NCBI RefSeq assembly: GCF_041262165.1
Contig: NZ_JBGCBY010000026.1
Span: forward strand, 59,856 to 123,855
From: Streptacidiphilus sp041262165
GTDB lineage: Bacteria; Actinomycetota; Actinomycetes; Streptomycetales; Streptomycetaceae
Direction of reading: 5' to 3'
DNA length: 64,000 nt
Position numbers and translations under genes: made by a program
Notes under the pieces: model-generated
Seen by the model: only the letters and a program-made list of their open reading frames with translations
What the model was told of the DNA's origin: nothing
The model's database searches: none
Shown: piece by piece, positions 33,504 to 42,863 of the stretch
Layout: each line of letters begins with the position of its first letter
How positions within the stretch are numbered: position 1 is the first letter of the stretch

Positions 33504-34495
33504 CGCAGGGCTCCTTCCGCGGCAGCGGCCCGCAGATTCCGCAGGGAGCCGCGGATCTTCTGCAGCGGCGTCGGCGGCAGGCTGCGGGTCGCCCCCTTCG
33601 AGAAGTGGCGCTCCACGTAGTACTGGAAGATCGAGAGGACAGTGGTCAGCAGGATGTACCAGACCGTCGCGACGAGCAGCATGGGGACGACCCGCGTGGT
33701 CCGGCCGTAGATCACCTGCACCGTGTAGAAGAGTTCGCTGATCGCCATCACCGAGACGATGGACGTGCCCTTGAAGAGGGAGATCAGCTGGTTGGCCGCG
33801 TTGGGCAGGATCGAGCGCATGGCCTGGGGCAGGATGATCCGCTGGAGCTGCCTCAGCCGGGGGATGCCCAGGGCGGCGGCGGCCTCCAACTGCCCCTGGT
33901 CGACCGCGATGACGCCGGAGCGGACGATTTCGGCCGCGTACGCGGCCTCGTTCAGCGACAGCGCCAGTACGGCGGCGCTCATCGCGCCGAGCAGGCTGGT
34001 GGTGCTGAAGGAGAAGAAGCCGGGGCCGAACGGCACGCCGATCTGCAGCCTCGCGTACAGGTAGGAGATGTTGAACCAGAACAGCACCTGGACCAGCAGC
34101 GGAACCGAGCGGACCAGCCAGATGTAGCCGTACGCGGTGATCTGCAGCAGGGGGCTGCGGGAGAGGCGCATGAAGGCGAGCACGATGCCGAGCGCGAATC
34201 CGGCGAGGGCGGACAGGAAGGTGAGTTGCAGGGTCAGCCAGACGCCCTGGAGGACGCTGTCGGAGAAGAAGTAGTGGCCGAAGGTGCTCCAGTCCAGGCC
34301 CGGGTTGGTGACCAGCGCGTGTCCGAACTGGGCGACGAGGACGAGTGCGGCGAGGCTGGCGAACCAGCGGCCGGGGTGCCGGGCGGGTACGAGCCGGAGC
34401 GCGGCGCGGTCGGGGCTTTCCGCCGCGGGCAGCGGTGGGTCGGGGGCGGGGCTTGGCTGACTCGACTGGATGAGGGAGTTGGCGGCGATGCTCAT
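33500..34495 (-). CDS. ABC transporter permease (amino acid type)
   Basis: Protein of 331 residues. A soluble N-terminus, then about six helices; the ATPase-coupling EAA loop reads GQLEAAAALGIPRLRQLQRIILPQAMR. Earlier blocks GVWLTLQLTFLSALAGFALGI and YIWLVRSVPLLVQVLFWFN are typical of HisMQ-type permeases. A single permease gene is present, so the channel is probably a homodimer. ATG at 34495 with GGAGG 6 nt upstream. It lies 27 bp after the GNAT gene. Confidence 0.93.
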   Translation of the reverse strand: MSIAANSLIQSSQPSPAPDPPLPAAESPDRAALRLVPARHPGRWFASLAALVLVAQFGHALVTNPGLDWSTFGHYFFSDSVLQGVWLTLQLTFLSALAGFALGIVLAFMRLSRSPLLQITAYGYIWLVRSVPLLVQVLFWFNISYLYARLQIGVPFGPGFFSFSTTSLLGAMSAAVLALSLNEAAYAAEIVRSGVIAVDQGQLEAAAALGIPRLRQLQRIILPQAMRSILPNAANQLISLFKGTSIVSVMAISELFYTVQVIYGRTTRVVPMLLVATVWYILLTTVLSIFQYYVERHFSKGATRSLPPTPLQKIRGSLRNLRAAAAEGALR

Positions 34496-34522
34496 GGGGG
34501 GCCTCCGGGAGGGGACGATCCG

Positions 34523-35122
34523 TCAGTTCTTCGGCTCGGGCGGGTCGGCAGGCCCGAGGGGACGAGGCCCGAAGTCGACCCGCCGCGGTGCGCGGAAGTC
34601 CGTCGGGCTGAGGGTTTCCGCGCCGGTCAGCGATTTGGCGAAGGGCAGCGGGCCGATGGTCTCCGGGTCGGCGGCGGTGTCGAAGAGCGGCGTGTAGCCG
34701 GTGACCAGGTAGAGACCGCGCGCCTCCGGCTGGCGCGGACCGGTGGTGAGGTAGATCCGGGAGTAGCCGCGCTCAGCCGCCTCCCGCTCCAGCTCGCTGA
34801 CGACCCGTCGGGCCAGCCCGCGCCGGCGGTGCGCCGAGTGCGTCCAGATCCGCTTGAGCTCGGCGGTGCGCTCGTCGTAGCGCCGGTACGCGCCACCGGC
34901 GACGGGGCTGCCCTGCTCCAGCAGTAGGAGCAGCAGGCCGTGCGGTGGTGCGAACTCGTCGGCGGGGTAGCGTTCGAGCTCGCTGCGCGCGCCGGCCGGC
35001 GAGGGGTAGCGGGTGCTGTACTCGCGTTCCAACTCCTCGAGCAGGGGTTGCACCAGCGGGTCGTCCATGGTGACCGCGCGTACGTCGAGGCGGACTTCGG
35101 CGGAGGCGGTGAGCGACGTCAC
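34523..35122 (-). CDS. GNAT-family N-acetyltransferase
   Basis: Protein of 199 residues. Acetyl-CoA motif HRRRGLARRVVSELEREA, then YSRIYLTTGPRQPEARGLYL. A Pro/Arg-rich tail follows. In streptomycete sulfur-acquisition operons a GNAT gene commonly lies between an LLM monooxygenase and an amino-acid-type ABC transporter; the order here matches. The GTG start overlaps the stop of the upstream LLM remnant (GTGA), so its translation is coupled to that remnant. Confidence 0.85.
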   Translation of the reverse strand: MTSLTASAEVRLDVRAVTMDDPLVQPLLEELEREYSTRYPSPAGARSELERYPADEFAPPHGLLLLLLEQGSPVAGGAYRRYDERTAELKRIWTHSAHRRRGLARRVVSELEREAAERGYSRIYLTTGPRQPEARGLYLVTGYTPLFDTAADPETIGPLPFAKSLTGAETLSPTDFRAPRRVDFGPRPLGPADPPEPKN

Positions 35123-35316
35123 AGCGCCACGCCTTCGGCCGCGGCGACGGGCTTGAGCTCGGCCCTGGTCTTCTCCTTGGTGGGGAAGTCGCCCCTCTGG
35201 TCGAGGACGGCGAACTCCTGTGCCGCGTACGTGGGGTAGGGGATGTTCGGGCGATGGGCGAGCAGGATCCGCAGCCGGCTGGTGGCGGCGGCGATGCCGA
35301 GGAACTCGACGGGCAT
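35119..35316 (-). pseudogene. Collapsed LLM flavin-dependent monooxygenase gene
   Basis: A 65-codon frame. It begins MPVEFLGIAA, the start typical of LLM-class (alkanesulfonate-monooxygenase-like) enzymes in Streptomyces. It jumps directly to RLRILLAHRPNIPYPTYAAQ, equivalent to about residue 80 of the enzyme. It ends GDFPTKEKTRAELKPVAAAE, equivalent to the C-terminus. Roughly 300 residues, including the FMN barrel, are gone, apparently by two in-frame deletions. The Shine-Dalgarno (GGAAAGG, 7 nt) and the overlap with the next gene are intact, so it may persist as a coupling peptide. The reading rests on remembered family sequence. Confidence 0.65.
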
Positions 35317-35589
35317 GGTGGTGCCTTTCCGTGTGCGGGGGCGTGCGCCATCGCCCGGCGGCGGCGTGCGCTCGGCGGGGTTGTGGACGGCGGGGCTGGC
35401 GGCGTGATGACGTCGCGGCGCGGCAGTATGCCCGCACGGCAGCGCGGCGACGTCGGGGTTGGCGGCAGCGTGCGCCCCTGGATCCGGATACCCCTGCGAC
35501 TGGCCGCGCATCGGCGGCCGGGATCAGCGGGTACGGCGGAAGTCTCGGTCCACGACGGACAGCGCCGGAAGGGACACCGAGGGAGGGAG

Positions 35590-35608
35590 GGGCCGAGCGG
35601 AGCGGCCC
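35590..35608 (-). promoter_or_regulatory. Hairpin in the leader between Cys peptide and operon
   Basis: GGGCCG-AGCGGAG-CGGCCC, 6-bp arms, 10 bp beyond the leader-peptide stop codon. It is placed where an attenuator or terminator would act. The rest of the leader (35317-35589) shows no gene. Confidence 0.4.
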
Positions 35609-35617
35609 GCTACCGAG

Positions 35618-35701
35618 CTAGGGCTGGCGGCGACACGCCGCGGACCACACGCGACCGAAGTCGATGTGGCCCCGGATGACCAGGCGCTGCTCGGTATTCA
35701 C
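35618..35701 (-). CDS. Cysteine leader peptide of sulfur operon
   Basis: A 27-residue peptide from a GTG at 35701. Its core LVIRGHIDFGRVWSAACR matches the pattern of the conserved putative leader peptide (Arg-x-His-Ile-Asp...Val-x-x-Ala-x-Cys-Arg) that streptomycetes carry upstream of sulfur-assimilation and sulfonate operons. No Shine-Dalgarno. TTGACT, 17 bp, TCAACT, 6 nt, GTG suggests a leaderless start. Stalling at the Cys codon when cysteine is scarce would link operon expression to sulfur status; that is inference by analogy with cysteine-responsive uORFs in mycobacteria. Confidence 0.7.
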   Translation of the reverse strand: MNTEQRLVIRGHIDFGRVWSAACRRQP

Positions 35702-35707
35702 AGAGAC

Positions 35708-35736
35708 AGTTGAACAGCGGACCAGCGGATAGTCAA
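35708..35736 (-). promoter_or_regulatory. Promoter of the sulfur operon leader
   Basis: Minus strand: TTGACT (35731-35736), 17-bp spacer, TCAACT (35708-35713), then 6 nt to the GTG at 35701. The -35 is good and the -10 is weak at its second base. Confidence 0.5.
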
Positions 35737-35795
35737 CATGCGTCCGGCCAGCGGGATACGGAGGCCCCGGTCCGGCTTGGTCTCCATCCATCCAT

Positions 35796-35868
35796 CCGAA
35801 CCGTCCCGTCCGAAACCGCGGCCGAACCGTCCCGTCCGAACCGTCCGGTCCGAATCGTCCCGTCCGGA
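35796..35868. repeat. CCGTCCCGTCCGAA direct repeats before PASTA gene
   Basis: CCGAACCGTCCCGTCCGAA occurs exactly at 35796-35814 and 35822-35840. Two degenerate copies follow, CCGTCCGGTCCGAA (35841) and TCGTCCCGTCCGGA (35855). The array ends 14 bp before the TAGGCT -10 box of the next gene. Confidence 0.8.
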
Positions 35869-35894
35869 CCGGAGATCGTCCTAGGCTGTTCCCC

Positions 35895-36257
35895 ATGGCG
35901 TCGAGCCCCGGGCGGCAGCCCATCCTGGTGACCGTTCCCGACCTCGTCGGCCTGCGCGCCCAGCAGGCACGAGACTTCGCGCACCGCGCGCAACTGGTGG
36001 CAGTCGGCCCCGACCCGGACCTCGGACCGACCATCATCGGAACCGTGACGCGGCAGGATCCACCGCCGGGAGCGCTCGCCGCCAGATGGTCGATCGTGAC
36101 CATCTGGACCACCCGGGGCGGCCCGGGCGACGCCGGTGTGCGCGAACCCAGGATCCCCAGCCCGCCGCCGCTGGCCGTCAGCGTCCATGATCCGGAGCCG
36201 GTACCCGTCCCCGAACCGGAGGGCGAGGTCGCGACGACGCTGGAGGAGGGGGACTAG
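35895..36257 (+). CDS. Small single-PASTA-domain protein
   Basis: Protein of 120 residues. One PASTA repeat (residues 12-72): VPDLVGLRAQQARDFAHRA, then GTVTRQDPPPGALAARWSIVTIWT. The tail is Pro/Glu-rich. There is no signal peptide, membrane helix or kinase domain, unlike the PknB/PBP proteins that usually carry PASTA. The ATG has no Shine-Dalgarno; TAGGCT ends exactly 7 nt before it, a leaderless arrangement. Function unknown. Confidence 0.8.
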   Translation: MASSPGRQPILVTVPDLVGLRAQQARDFAHRAQLVAVGPDPDLGPTIIGTVTRQDPPPGALAARWSIVTIWTTRGGPGDAGVREPRIPSPPPLAVSVHDPEPVPVPEPEGEVATTLEEGD

Positions 36258-36349
36258 GAGGGTGCTGGAGGTCTAGGCCGGATCAGGGAGCGGCGTCATG
36301 CGGCTGCCCGCCTTGCCCCCGGCTGAGCCGATGGGGCACGATCGCTCGC

Positions 36350-37063
36350 ATGATCAGCGGCGTGATGTTCGACTTCTCCGGCACCCTGTTCCGCATCGAG
36401 TCGGTCGAGGAGTGGTTCCTCACCCTCGGCTCGGACGGCGGACTCGACGGCCTCGACCAGGCCGAACGCACCGCCTGCGTGGAACAGCTGACCCTCGCCG
36501 GGGCCCAGCCCGGCGGGCCGCAGCCGCAGCTCGCCCCCGCCGGTTGGGACCAGCGCGACGTGGACGCCCCGCGCCATCGCGCCGCGTACACCGCGCAGAC
36601 CCGCGCCGCCCTCCTGCCGACCGTCGGACCGGACCGGGCCGACACACTGGCGACCGCTCTCTACGAACGCCACATGAACCCCGACGCCTGGCAGCCGTAC
36701 CCCGACGCCGAGCAGGTCCTCAAGGAACTGCGCCGGCGCCGTGCGCCGGTCGCCGTCGTCAGCAACATCGGCTGGGACCTGCGCCCGGTGTTCGTCCGGC
36801 ACGGCCTCGACGCCTACGTCGACACCTATGTGCTGTCCTTCGAGCTGCAGGTCCAGAAGCCGGACCCGCGCATCTTCCGGTTCGCCTGCGATCAGCTCGG
36901 CCTGACGCCCGCCGAGGTACTCATGGTCGGCGACGACCTCCGCGCCGACGGCGGCGCTCGCGCGCTGGGGTGCGCCTTCCGCCAGGTCCAGCCGCTGCCC
37001 GTGGCCGAGCGCCCGGACCAGCTCATCCCCGCCCTCGATCTCCTCATGCCGCGGCAGCGGTGA
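36350..37063 (+). CDS. HAD-superfamily hydrolase
   Basis: Protein of 237 residues. HAD motif I is MFDFSGTLF; the second position is Ser where many phosphatases have Asp (DFSGT versus DxDGT), though the nucleophile Asp is present. Motif II is VVSNIG, motif III the Lys in QVQKPDPRIF, motif IV MVGDDLRAD. A helical cap lies between I and II. Probably a small-molecule phosphatase. ATG at 36350; CACGAT lies 7 nt upstream with TTGCCC 18 bp before that, so it may be leaderless. The next gene follows in 66 bp. Confidence 0.88.
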   Translation: MISGVMFDFSGTLFRIESVEEWFLTLGSDGGLDGLDQAERTACVEQLTLAGAQPGGPQPQLAPAGWDQRDVDAPRHRAAYTAQTRAALLPTVGPDRADTLATALYERHMNPDAWQPYPDAEQVLKELRRRRAPVAVVSNIGWDLRPVFVRHGLDAYVDTYVLSFELQVQKPDPRIFRFACDQLGLTPAEVLMVGDDLRADGGARALGCAFRQVQPLPVAERPDQLIPALDLLMPRQR

Positions 37064-37129
37064 AAGGATGGGAGGCAGGCGCACCCGGCGACGAGGCCGG
37101 CGGGCCCCCACGACCGGAGGTGTGAGGAC

Positions 37130-39442
<2,313 letters not shown>

Positions 39443-39491
39443 TCCGGGCGCCCCGAGTCAGCGCCGACCCGGGCTCAGTGCGTGCCCGGGC

Positions 39492-41003
39492 TCAGTGCGT
39501 GCCCGCGCTCGGCACCGCGGTGGCCGAGCCGGACGCGATGGCGGAGCCGGACGCGGTGGCCGAGCCGGATGCGGTGACTGCCGTGCTCGCCGCCGCGGAC
39601 GGCGTGACACTCGGCGTCGCACTCGGCCCGCCGGAGGGAGTCGGCGTCGGCGTGGGGGTCGGGCTGCCGCCGGGCGTGGGCGTCGGCTTCGGTGTGGGGG
39701 TCGGCGTCGGCTTCGGGGTCGGCTTGGGCGTCGGTGTCGGCGTCGGCTTGGGCGTCGGCGTGGGAGACGGGGCAGGACCGGGACCGATCGGCTGCGGTCC
39801 CTGGGCGCCGACGGGGATCGCGGGCGGCTGGTAGGAGCCCAGCGACGGGCTGCTCGGGTCCGGCCGCACCGCGCCGAGGATCGGATCCGTGGCCATCGGC
39901 GCGACATACACGAACGCACCGGTGTGCGGCGCCTCGATCACCAGGCCGCCGCCGATGTAGATCGCCACATGGCTGGCCCCGGAGAAGTAGACGATCAGGT
40001 CGCCGGGGCGCAGCGCGTTGAGCGGAACATGCGTCAGCTGAGCCCACTGCTCCTCGCTGGTTCGCGGGATCAGCTGCCCGGCGTGCTGCCAGGCCTGCGA
40101 GGTCAGGCCGGAGCAGTCGAAGCCCTGCGCGTACGGCCCCACGCCACCCCACACATAGGCCGCGCCGAGCTGCTGGAAGGCGTACGCGACCGCCGCCGCG
40201 CCCGCCGCCGAGGGCTTGAGTCCGTCCTTGCCGAGAATGCCGGAGGCGAGGAGCGCGAGCTGGGCGGCGTTGGCGTCCTTCTGCTCCAGCAGCGACAGCT
40301 GCTGCTGCTGAACCCCGGTGAGCGAGGAGACCAGCTGCCTGACGGACGCCAGCTGCTTGTTGATGGCGTCGCGCTGGACGGCCTGGGCGGCTACCAGCGC
40401 GCCGGCGTGCTGCCTGGCGACGGCGGCAGCGCTCTTCGCCGCCACCAGGTTCACCCGGTCGGACTTGAGCTGCTCCAGGAAGAGCGCCTGCGACTTCCCG
40501 ACCATGGACAGCAGTTCGCTGGCGTGCAGCGCCTTCTGCGGGTCGTCGGCGAAGAGGAGTTCGCCCAGCTGCGACAGGTTGCCGTTGCGGTACTGGGCGG
40601 CGGCGAGCTGCCCGGCGAGCACCGTGCCCGCGTCGACGCTGGACTGCGCGTTGTCGACCAGGACCTGCAGTTCGGCGTCGTCGGTCTGGGCCTGGACGAG
40701 TTGCTCGGCGAGCGCGTCGTACTTCTGCGTCGCCGCCTCGGCCTGCTGGTAGGTCGCGTGAAGCTGGTTCAGGATCGGCTGCAGGGTCGCCTCGGCCTGG
40801 GTGAGCGACTGCACCGTTCCCGCCGTGCCGGTCCCGGAGCCGCCGGAGCTGCCCGCCGCGGCGGCCAGGCCCGCGGTCGGGAGTACCGCCAGCGACGCCG
40901 CCGCAAGCAGCAGTCCGCAACGCAACACCCCGCGCAACCACGGCCGCGTCGCCGTCCCCAGGTGTCCGTCCACCAGAACCCCGCGTGCCACTGTGCCCCG
41001 CAC
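39492..41003 (-). CDS. Secreted NlpC/P60 peptidoglycan endopeptidase
   Basis: Protein of 503 residues. Signal peptide (hydrophobic LRCGLLLAAASLAVLPTAGLAAAA). Coiled coil at about residues 60-250. NlpC/P60 domain with catalytic Cys in GFDCSGLTSQAW (about 295) and His in ASHVAIYIGGG (about 343). Then a roughly 110-residue Pro/Thr/Lys tail of PTPTPKPT repeats and an Ala/Ser/Gly end. It cleaves stem-peptide bonds at the cell surface; the coiled coil is the usual autoinhibitory or partner-binding arm and the tail may span the wall. The GTG at 41003 is chosen because GAGGGGG lies 7 nt upstream. Confidence 0.92.
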   Translation of the reverse strand: MRGTVARGVLVDGHLGTATRPWLRGVLRCGLLLAAASLAVLPTAGLAAAAGSSGGSGTGTAGTVQSLTQAEATLQPILNQLHATYQQAEAATQKYDALAEQLVQAQTDDAELQVLVDNAQSSVDAGTVLAGQLAAAQYRNGNLSQLGELLFADDPQKALHASELLSMVGKSQALFLEQLKSDRVNLVAAKSAAAVARQHAGALVAAQAVQRDAINKQLASVRQLVSSLTGVQQQQLSLLEQKDANAAQLALLASGILGKDGLKPSAAGAAAVAYAFQQLGAAYVWGGVGPYAQGFDCSGLTSQAWQHAGQLIPRTSEEQWAQLTHVPLNALRPGDLIVYFSGASHVAIYIGGGLVIEAPHTGAFVYVAPMATDPILGAVRPDPSSPSLGSYQPPAIPVGAQGPQPIGPGPAPSPTPTPKPTPTPTPKPTPKPTPTPTPKPTPTPGGSPTPTPTPTPSGGPSATPSVTPSAAASTAVTASGSATASGSAIASGSATAVPSAGTH

Positions 41004-41315
41004 CGACAATCCCCCTCGCTACCCCGTGCCCTGCCTCGGAGATCCTTCCATGCGCTCCCTGCGAGCGGCAGGGGGCCCGGCGGATTCTCACGGCGCTCTC
41101 AGCCAAGCAGGCCCGGATGAATGTGACACAGCTCTCTTTGGAAGCCCTGCTGAACAGCGCCGCCGGTCCGGAACCCAGTCGCCACAGGGCAATGAGCGCC
41201 GATTCGTCCGGCTTCGCACGTCTGGGCCACTTCAGATAGGCCGTCAGTTCACTTTCCGTTCACCCAGTGTCCCTACGGTCAGCCACGACGATTCCGCTGA
41301 GACGATTGTTTGGTA
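41004..41315. promoter_or_regulatory. Divergent nlpC-pit intergenic region with PHO box
   Basis: 312 bp without a gene. At 41247-41279 are three 11-bp direct repeat units: GTTCACTTTCC, GTTCACCCAGT and GTCCCTACGGT. The first two match the PhoP-binding PHO box of Streptomyces (GTTCACC-like units in 11-bp steps). They end 36 bp before the pit ATG. Confidence 0.75.
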
Positions 41316-42485
41316 ATGGAACACATCACGTTCCTGGTGACCGTCGTGATCATCACGGCCCTCGCCTTCGACTTCACCAACGGCTTCCATGACACCGCCA
41401 ACGCGATGGCCACCTCCATCGCCACAGGCGCGCTACGCCCCAAGGTCGCCGTCGCGATCTCGGGAGTGCTCAACCTGGCAGGAGCCTTCCTGTCGGTGGC
41501 GGTCGCCAAGACGATCTCCGGTGGGATCATCGACGAGAAGGCGGGCATCAAGCCCCAGGTGATCTTCGCGGCGCTGATCGGGGCGATCCTCTGGAACCTG
41601 GTCACCTGGCTCCGCGGCATCCCCTCGAGCTCCTCACACGCCCTGTACGGCGGGCTGATCGGCGCGACCCTGGTCGCGGTCGGGATGCACGGAGTGCACT
41701 TCAACATCGTGGTCACCAAGATCCTGATTCCGGCGGTCGCCTCGCCGATCGTGGCCGGTGTCGCCGCGTGGGGAGCGACCAGGCTGGCCTACCGGATCAC
41801 CCGCAAGGGCGACGAGAAGGTCAACGCCAAGGGCTTCACGGCCGGCCAGATCGCCTCCGCCTCGCTGGTCTCGCTCGCACACGGCACCAACGACGCCCAG
41901 AAGACGATGGGCATCATCACCCTCACCCTGGTCACCTCCGGCGTGCTGGCTCCCGGATCCAACCCTCCCACCTGGGTGATCCTCAGCTCCGGCGTGGCCA
42001 TCGCAGCGGGTACTTACCTGGGCGGCTGGCGCATCATCAGGACGCTGGGCCGCGGCATCACCGAGATCGCCGCCCCGCAGGGGCTCGCCGCCCAGACCGC
42101 CTCGGCGGCCGTCATCCTGACCTCGTCCCACATGGGCTTCGGCCTGTCCACGACCCATGTCTGCTCCGGCGGCATCATGGGCGCGGGCAAGGGCGGCCCG
42201 ACCGGGCAGGTCAACTGGTCCACCGCGCGGCGGATGACCTACGCCTGGGGCCTCACCCTCCCCGCCGCCGCCGCGCTGGGCGGCATCGGCACCATGCTCG
42301 CGGACCAGGGCAGTTGGGGCGTCGGCGCGCTGGCCCTCATCGGCATCGGGGTGTCCGGCTGGATCTACCTGATCTCCCGCCGCCGCCCGATCGACGCGAC
42401 CAACGTCGTGGCCGAGCCCACCGTCGACGTCCTCTCCGCCCCGCTGGAGCCCGCCCCGGCCTCCGCCGCCACCGCCGCGGCCTGA
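41316..42485 (+). CDS. pit: Pit-family inorganic phosphate transporter
   Basis: Protein of 389 residues with about ten membrane helices. The two PiT signature repeats are FDFTNGFHDTANAMATSIATGAL at residue about 21 and LVSLAHGTNDAQKTMGI in the second half. GIPSSSSHALYGGLIGA and GFGLSTTHVCSGGIMG are also typical. It takes up metal-phosphate with protons. No clear Shine-Dalgarno before the ATG. A PHO box lies upstream, so phosphate-dependent PhoP control is likely. It is followed in 25 bp by a small membrane protein. Confidence 0.95.
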   Translation: MEHITFLVTVVIITALAFDFTNGFHDTANAMATSIATGALRPKVAVAISGVLNLAGAFLSVAVAKTISGGIIDEKAGIKPQVIFAALIGAILWNLVTWLRGIPSSSSHALYGGLIGATLVAVGMHGVHFNIVVTKILIPAVASPIVAGVAAWGATRLAYRITRKGDEKVNAKGFTAGQIASASLVSLAHGTNDAQKTMGIITLTLVTSGVLAPGSNPPTWVILSSGVAIAAGTYLGGWRIIRTLGRGITEIAAPQGLAAQTASAAVILTSSHMGFGLSTTHVCSGGIMGAGKGGPTGQVNWSTARRMTYAWGLTLPAAAALGGIGTMLADQGSWGVGALALIGIGVSGWIYLISRRRPIDATNVVAEPTVDVLSAPLEPAPASAATAAA

Positions 42486-42510
42486 ACCCGCACGACCAGG
42501 AGTTCCCACC

Positions 42511-42750
42511 ATGAAGATCAACTGGGCCGCGCTCGGCAGCACCTTCGGCGTCAGCCTGCTCATCACGCTCGGCGTGGTCGCGGCGTTCAGCTTCGGCATC
42601 TCGTCGCTCTCGCGCCGCGAGACCGCCCTCGCCGGCGGCACCGCCGCCGGCCGTGGCGGCGCCGCCGTCTCCACCGCGGTCGCGGTGGTCTGCTTCGGCG
42701 CCTGCGCCGCAGCGGTCGGCTACGGGCTGTACCTCATCGCCGGCGCCTGA
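42511..42750 (+). CDS. Small two-helix membrane protein beside pit
   Basis: Protein of 79 residues with two hydrophobic helices (FGVSLLITLGVVAAFSFGI and AAVSTAVAVVCFGACAAAV) around an Arg/Gly loop. ATG with AGGAG 8 nt upstream, 25 bp after pit. Similar small proteins accompany pit genes in actinomycetes; a subunit or assembly role is inference. Confidence 0.8.
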   Translation: MKINWAALGSTFGVSLLITLGVVAAFSFGISSLSRRETALAGGTAAGRGGAAVSTAVAVVCFGACAAAVGYGLYLIAGA

Positions 42751-42757
42751 CACCTAT

Positions 42758-42804
42758 TTGCTAACTCTGCAGGTTGCTGACCCTGCAGGCTGCTGACCCG
42801 CAGG
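42758..42804. repeat. Three 16-bp tandem repeats
   Basis: TTGCTAACTCTGCAGG (42758-42773), TTGCTGACCCTGCAGG (42774-42789) and CTGCTGACCCGCAGG (42790-42804), directly before the terminator. Confidence 0.8.
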
Positions 42805-42849
42805 CGCACGAAGGCCGCCCCGGATTCTCGCCGGGGCGGCCTTCGTGCG
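42805..42849. terminator. Strong bidirectional hairpin terminator
   Basis: CGCACGAAGGCCGCCCCGG (42805-42823) and its perfect 19-bp complement (42831-42849), loop of 7 nt, between the convergent pit operon and MFS gene. Confidence 0.9.
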
Positions 42850-42863
42850 TCGGCAGCACCCTC

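Noticed and set aside
41004..41246. ydaO-type (c-di-AMP) riboswitch upstream of the NlpC/P60 gene
   Set aside because: Such riboswitches often precede wall-hydrolase genes in Streptomyces, but the conserved core was not recognisable here.
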